A stretch of 9,944 bases of DNA. Source: Candidatus Sabulitectum sp. GTDB taxonomy: Bacteria; Fermentibacterota; Fermentibacteria; Fermentibacterales; Fermentibacteraceae. The translations under genes and the position numbers were made by a program. Shown here in pieces: positions 6,756 through 9,944 of this stretch. A model generated the notes under the pieces. The model did not search any database and had not been told where the DNA came from. It saw only the letters and a program-made list of their open reading frames with translations. The stretch spans positions 1 through 9,944 of the forward strand of contig JAGLDB010000059.1 in the NCBI GenBank assembly GCA_023145935.1. Direction: 5' to 3'. Every line of letters starts with the position of its first letter. The stretch's first letter is position 1.

Positions 6756-7892
6756 ATGAGGATTGCTGTTCTTGGGGCCGGTATGGTGGGAAGCGCCATT
6801 GCAGTTGATCTGAGCAAAACATTTTCCGTTGTTGCAGCGGATATTGACAGAAAAGCTCTGGAACGGCTTGAGGAAACCCATGGGATTGATTGTGTTCATT
6901 CTGATCTGCTTGATGAACAGGTTGTGCTGGATGTGATCAGAGACGCTGATATGGTTGTGAATGCAGTGCCGGGGTTTATGGGGTACAAAACACTGAAAAC
7001 CATAATTGAATCAGGTAGGAATGTTGTGGACATTGCATTTTTCCCTGAGGATTCAGCTCCCCTTCACAGGCTTGCCATGGATAAGGGTGTGATCGCCGTT
7101 ACAGATATGGGCGTTGCACCTGGAATGTGCAATGTGATCTTCGGCTATCATTATGCAAAGATGAAGGTGAATTCCTACCTGTGCCTGGTTGGAGGGTTGC
7201 CGAAAAAAAGAACATGGCCCTGGGAGTACAAAGCTCCCTTTTCCCCCTGTGATGTAATTGAAGAGTATGTGAGACCTGCCCGATACAGAGAGAGCGGTGC
7301 AGATGTTTTAAGACCGGCTCTTTCAGACCCGGAACTGATCGAGTTCGATCAGTGCGGAACCCTTGAAGCCTGGAACAGTGATGGTTTGCGCTCGCTTCTT
7401 CGGAATATGCCGGATGTTCCGGACATGAAGGAAAAAACAATGAGATGGCCGGGGCACATAGAAAAAGCCCGTGTTCTTCGGGAATCCGGGTTTTTCAGCA
7501 CTGAGCCTGTTGAGGTTAATGGTGTGATGATCTCACCATTGCAGATGACTGAAAAGATATTGTTCACCGGGAAGAACTGGAAGCTTGGTGCAGAAGAGAC
7601 CGAATTCACTGTGATGCGAGTAGTGGTTGCAGGTGAGGAAAATGGCAGACCTGTTGAATTCACCTGGGACCTTTATGACGAATACAGCACGGAGACAAAA
7701 ACCTCATCCATGGCTCGCACCACAGGCTATGCTTGTACTGCAGCGGTGAATGCAGTACTTCAAGGGCTTTACACAGAGGCAGGTCTAAGCCCTGCTGAAT
7801 ACCTTGGCAAAGATGAAAGGTGTTTTGATTTCATGCTCAACTACCTGCGAGAGAGAAATGTGATCTATACAAAGAAGAAAAAATCTCTCTGA
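6756..7892 (+). CDS. Saccharopine dehydrogenase family protein, L-lysine 6-dehydrogenase-like
   Basis: A 378-residue protein, close to the roughly 385 residues of known lysine 6-dehydrogenases. The N-terminal Rossmann fold has GAGMVG (7-12) for NAD(P) and an acidic end of strand 2 (AADID, 27-31). NAVPGF (69-74), DMGVAPGM (117-124), VGGLP (145-149), KTMRWPGH (227-234) and MARTTGYA (319-326) lie at positions matching Geobacillus LysDH. That enzyme oxidatively deaminates the lysine epsilon-amino group, giving a product that cyclises to piperideine-6-carboxylate. Related members act on saccharopine or carboxyspermidine, so the exact substrate is inferred. The protein is cytoplasmic. ATG 6756 is set by GGAGGGG (6744-6750) five bases upstream. 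It follows the terminator of the preceding gene; I see no good separate promoter, so expression may depend on read-through or an unusual promoter. Confidence 0.8.
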   Translation: MRIAVLGAGMVGSAIAVDLSKTFSVVAADIDRKALERLEETHGIDCVHSDLLDEQVVLDVIRDADMVVNAVPGFMGYKTLKTIIESGRNVVDIAFFPEDSAPLHRLAMDKGVIAVTDMGVAPGMCNVIFGYHYAKMKVNSYLCLVGGLPKKRTWPWEYKAPFSPCDVIEEYVRPARYRESGADVLRPALSDPELIEFDQCGTLEAWNSDGLRSLLRNMPDVPDMKEKTMRWPGHIEKARVLRESGFFSTEPVEVNGVMISPLQMTEKILFTGKNWKLGAEETEFTVMRVVVAGEENGRPVEFTWDLYDEYSTETKTSSMARTTGYACTAAVNAVLQGLYTEAGLSPAEYLGKDERCFDFMLNYLRERNVIYTKKKKSL

Positions 7893-8197
7893 ACAGTGAA
7901 GGAACATAATGGTTGAAAACCTTGAAGTTCTTGCCTTTCAGCAGGCGATTCAATGGATATCTCATCAATTGCAACTCACCTAGGAGCGTGACTGAGAATG
8001 AAGCATCGGCATAAAGGTTCCACAATCGGCTATAATCCTCGTAGATTATTGTCAAATAGCGGTGCTATTCCGTGCTACCGCTCGGGACGCCCTCAGTTAC
8101 TGGCTCTGTTGCTTTCTCCTCAAATCTCCAAGAATTCTAACTCGACCGTGGAGCCTTTCTACTCAACGCCCATTGTCAGTCACGTTCCTACTCAAAG
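7893..8197. other. Intergenic stretch with overlapping inverted repeats before the SPL-like gene
   Basis: Apart from the 24-codon ORF, no gene is convincing here; a 67-codon plus frame (7998-8201) and a minus frame lack coding character. Structured pieces are ATAATC/GATTAT (8032-8037, 8044-8049), AATAGC-GGT-GCTATT (8055-8069) and AGCGGT/ACCGCT (8058-8063, 8077-8082). The last two overlap and cannot both form. TATAAT (8031-8036) is a perfect -10 but lacks a -35. TTGTCA (8049-8054) is a good -35 but lacks a -10. Confidence 0.4.
7909..7983 (+). CDS. Possible 24-aa small ORF or remnant after the lysine-dehydrogenase-like gene
   Basis: ATG 7909 has a good SD (AAGGA, 7899-7903, five bases away) and lies 16 bases after the stop of the preceding gene, so it would be co-transcribed with it. 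The peptide starts MVENLEVLAFQQAIQW and ends at TAG 7981. The first residues resemble the N-terminus of S23-type four-helix-bundle proteins (LEVW..A), so it may be a truncated remnant. This is a weak resemblance. Confidence 0.35.
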   Translation: MVENLEVLAFQQAIQWISHQLQLT

Positions 8198-9415
8198 ATG
8201 AGTGACAGCCATAATCTGCATTGTGTTCAGGTAAAGAAACTTCTGAAGAAGGAGAACCCTGCATTTCTTTTCGGAGGCAAATACAGATTCTCTCCCTACA
8301 TGGCATGCGGTCACAGGTGCACATACTGTGATGGAAGGTACGAGAAATACCATGTGGAAGGTGATTTCGATTGTGACATCACAGTTAGAGAGAATGCGCC
8401 GGAGCTGCTTGAAAAAGAGTTGCTTAAACTCAGAGAGCCAGGCCCAATCTGTATCTCTTCCGGCATAAGTGACCCGTACCAGCCAGTAGAGGAAAAACTT
8501 GGAATAACCGGAAAATGTGCCGAAATACTTGCCCGGTTCAATCACCCGGTAATTGTTCATACAAAATCATCCATGATACTCAGGGATATTGATCACTGGG
8601 AAGAAGTTCACAGAAGATCTGCTTTTACAATGATGATCTCGCTGACCATGGCTGATGATTCCATCAGGGGCAGGGTAGAGCCCGGTGCTTCTTCGGTTGA
8701 AGAGAGACTGAACACTCTTGCGGAATTCAGGAAAAGAGGAATGAATGCAGGGGTTCTGGCAATGCCGTTTATTCCTTATCTGACTGATTCACAGGAGCAG
8801 ATGGAAGAGTTGCTCAAAGCTTTGAAGCGGGCGGGAGTACAGTTTGCAATGCCCGGGCTTCTCACACTGAAAAAGGGACGCCAGAAGGATTTCTTCCTTA
8901 ATTCTTTTGAAAAAATGTACCCTGACCTTACTGAAAAAATGGCTGCACTCTACTCAAATGAAGACTTTTACGGCGGTCCGCCCCGGGGTTACTCTAACTC
9001 ATTCCGGAGCAGAACAGATTCACTCTGGACAGAGTTCGAGATGGACGATCTGATCCCCCAAAGTGTATACCGTGGGCAATTCAGCCTGTATGATGAGATC
9101 TCAATTCTTCTCAGAGACATGATCATTCTGTATGGAAAGCGGGGCATCAATGTAGCCAGGCTGAAAGCAGCTTCACTGAAATTCGCCAAGTGGCTTACTC
9201 CCCGGAAAACCTATTATGCCAGACGGCGCAATCTAAATTACTCCGGCCTTGAACAGGAAGTAAGGGCACTGACCTCCTCAGGTGAACTGAAGAATGTGCT
9301 TGGCAACGAAAAACTTGCAGAATTTCTGCTCAGAATTGTAAACGGTGCCGTGCTCAACTACCAGACTCTCAAACTTGATGCCTGTCCACCGTTACTGCAA
9401 AGTACCAAGAGTTGA
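8198..9415 (+). CDS. Spore-photoproduct-lyase-like radical SAM protein (COG1533 type) with C-terminal extension
   Basis: A 405-residue protein. CX3CX2C (Cys37, Cys41, Cys44 in MACGHRCTYC) binds the radical SAM cluster. SGISDPYQPVE (88-98), TKSSMILRD (122-130), GRVEPGASSVEERL (158-171) and MPFIPYLTDS (189-198) are hallmark blocks of the SPL/Rv2578c-like family. Characterised relatives include the DNA lesion repair enzyme spore photoproduct lyase, but most members have no assigned reaction, so repair is only one possibility. After about residue 290 comes a basic helical region of over 100 residues (FAKWLTPRKTYYARRR and later) that is longer than typical family members of about 300-340 residues. 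ATG 8198 is the first possible start in this frame after an upstream TAA, but it has no SD. The TGA stop overlaps the -35 box of the toxin promoter. Confidence 0.85.
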   Translation: MSDSHNLHCVQVKKLLKKENPAFLFGGKYRFSPYMACGHRCTYCDGRYEKYHVEGDFDCDITVRENAPELLEKELLKLREPGPICISSGISDPYQPVEEKLGITGKCAEILARFNHPVIVHTKSSMILRDIDHWEEVHRRSAFTMMISLTMADDSIRGRVEPGASSVEERLNTLAEFRKRGMNAGVLAMPFIPYLTDSQEQMEELLKALKRAGVQFAMPGLLTLKKGRQKDFFLNSFEKMYPDLTEKMAALYSNEDFYGGPPRGYSNSFRSRTDSLWTEFEMDDLIPQSVYRGQFSLYDEISILLRDMIILYGKRGINVARLKAASLKFAKWLTPRKTYYARRRNLNYSGLEQEVRALTSSGELKNVLGNEKLAEFLLRIVNGAVLNYQTLKLDACPPLLQSTKS

Positions 9416-9440
9416 CATTGTATCCGTAATGTCCTAGTAT
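9412..9440 (+). promoter_or_regulatory. Toxin-antitoxin promoter with inverted-repeat operator; predicted leaderless start
   Basis: TTGACA (9412-9417) is a perfect -35 and TAGTAT (9435-9440) matches the -10 at four of six bases, with 17 bp between. The inverted repeat GACATT (9414-9419) / AATGTC (9428-9433) spans the -35 and spacer, as expected for an autoregulatory ribbon-helix-helix antitoxin. The -10 ends six bases before ATG 9447, which places the predicted first transcribed base at the start codon. Confidence 0.65.
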
Positions 9441-9446
9441 GAATTT

Positions 9447-9719
9447 ATGAAAACCTTCAAGTGGAATATGGAGAAGAACGAGAAACTGACCATAGAAAGA
9501 GGGATCAGTTTCGACGAAGTGGTAGAGCGAATTGAGTCTGGAGTCAGTGTTATTGAAACTGAACATCCTAACCCGGGAAAGTATCCAGGCCAGAGAATAC
9601 TAATTGTAGAGATAAATTGTTACGCCTACATGATTCCATTTGTCAGAAATGGTGAAGAATATTTTCTCAAAACAATCATTCCAGGCAGAAAGGCAACAAA
9701 GAAATATTTTGGAGGATAA
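9447..9719 (+). CDS. brnT: BrnT-family toxin
   Basis: A 90-residue protein with the BrnT pattern: FKWNMEKNEKLTIERGISFDEVVE at the N-terminus, HPNPGKYPGQRILIVEI in the middle, and the basic end EYFLKTIIPGRKATKKYF. BrnT toxins are RelE-fold ribonucleases that slow translation by cutting RNA and are neutralised by a DNA-binding antitoxin encoded just downstream. The toxin-first order here fits that layout. ATG 9447 matches the usual N-terminus of the family, but no SD precedes it and the promoter -10 is only six bases away, so a leaderless mRNA is predicted. An internal ATG at 9469 would remove the first conserved strand and is less likely. The stop is followed after one base by the antitoxin start. 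Confidence 0.78.
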   Translation: MKTFKWNMEKNEKLTIERGISFDEVVERIESGVSVIETEHPNPGKYPGQRILIVEINCYAYMIPFVRNGEEYFLKTIIPGRKATKKYFGG

Positions 9720-9720
9720 G

Positions 9721-9944
9721 ATGACGACTAAAGACAAAACTGCTGTTCTTAGTGAATATGAGAAGGAAATACTGGATGCCTATGAGAAAGGTGAACTCCA
9801 GGCTGTTGAATCAGATACTGATTACCGGCAGATCGCAAAAAACACAATGAAAAAGAACAAAAAGATCAACATTAGAATTTCAGAGAATGATCTTTCAGCC
9901 CTGCGTAGAAGAGCTGCAAGAGAGGGCATTCCGTACCAGACCCT
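9721..9944 (+). CDS. CopG-family (ribbon-helix-helix) antitoxin, partial at right edge
   Basis: ATG 9721 lies one base after the toxin stop, with GGAGG (9711-9715) inside the toxin's last codons, so the two genes are translationally coupled. The 74 visible residues begin with a helical, acidic segment (SEYEKEILDAYEKGELQAVE) that in related pairs contacts the toxin. KKINIRISENDLSALRRRAAREGIPYQT follows, where INIRIS is the DNA-contacting strand and the rest the helices of a ribbon-helix-helix fold. Family members are about 85 residues, so only a short C-terminal part is missing. It probably represses the shared promoter through the inverted repeat at 9414-9433. Confidence 0.8.
   Translation, partial: MTTKDKTAVLSEYEKEILDAYEKGELQAVESDTDYRQIAKNTMKKNKKINIRISENDLSALRRRAAREGIPYQT

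Noticed and set aside
7099..7663. Minus-strand frames over the lysine-dehydrogenase-like gene.
   Set aside because: Shadows of the sense gene, low-complexity Ser/His/Pro composition, no ribosome sites.
1..9944. CRISPR array, tRNA or rRNA genes, insertion sequence or phage modules.
   Set aside because: No regularly spaced repeats, no tRNA-like cloverleaf, no rRNA sequence, no transposase or phage protein was found in reading both strands.

Overview
The window looks like chromosomal DNA from a Gram-negative, mostly uncultured-type bacterium, plausibly of the FCB superphylum (Fermentibacterota/Cloacimonadota-like). This rests on an outer-membrane barrel protein with an N-terminal signal peptide and a terminal aromatic residue, a lipoprotein with an LSGC lipobox, several secreted proteins, moderate GC, and frequent Shine-Dalgarno (SD) sites of the AAGGAGG type mixed with starts that lack one. 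The lineage is inferred from style only; no marker gene is present.

Layout. Positions 1-2196 hold two minus-strand genes for exported proteins: a large secreted protein with an SH3-like N-terminus that runs off the left edge, and upstream of it a CAP/SCP-domain lipoprotein. Both start with TTG. Positions 2197-2641 carry no convincing gene but include a perfect 17-bp palindrome over a possible promoter. Positions 2642-3692 are a decayed gene (two in-frame TAG codons and two frameshifts) followed by a strong hairpin. A hypothetical soluble protein (3868-4335) converges on a minus-strand radical SAM protein with a C-terminal four-cysteine (twitch/SPASM-like) cluster site (4345-5253).

From 5424 a consensus-like promoter and a leader of about 160 nt, containing a small upstream ORF, lead into an outer-membrane beta-barrel protein (5622-6644) that ends at a clear intrinsic terminator. 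Next come a saccharopine-dehydrogenase-family protein resembling L-lysine 6-dehydrogenase (6756-7892), a 24-codon small ORF, a poorly explained 200-bp stretch, and a spore-photoproduct-lyase-like radical SAM protein with a long C-terminal extension (8198-9415). The window ends in a BrnT-type toxin with a CopG-family antitoxin that runs off the right edge.

I do not see a large new defence or mobile system. The most interesting signal is regulatory. The toxin gene and the minus-strand radical SAM gene both have a sigma70-like promoter whose -10 box ends exactly 6 nt before the ATG, with no usable SD, which predicts leaderless mRNAs. In both cases an inverted repeat overlaps the promoter. Several other promoters here also carry dyads. 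The genes are mostly single transcription units rather than one pathway; only the toxin-antitoxin pair is clearly an operon.
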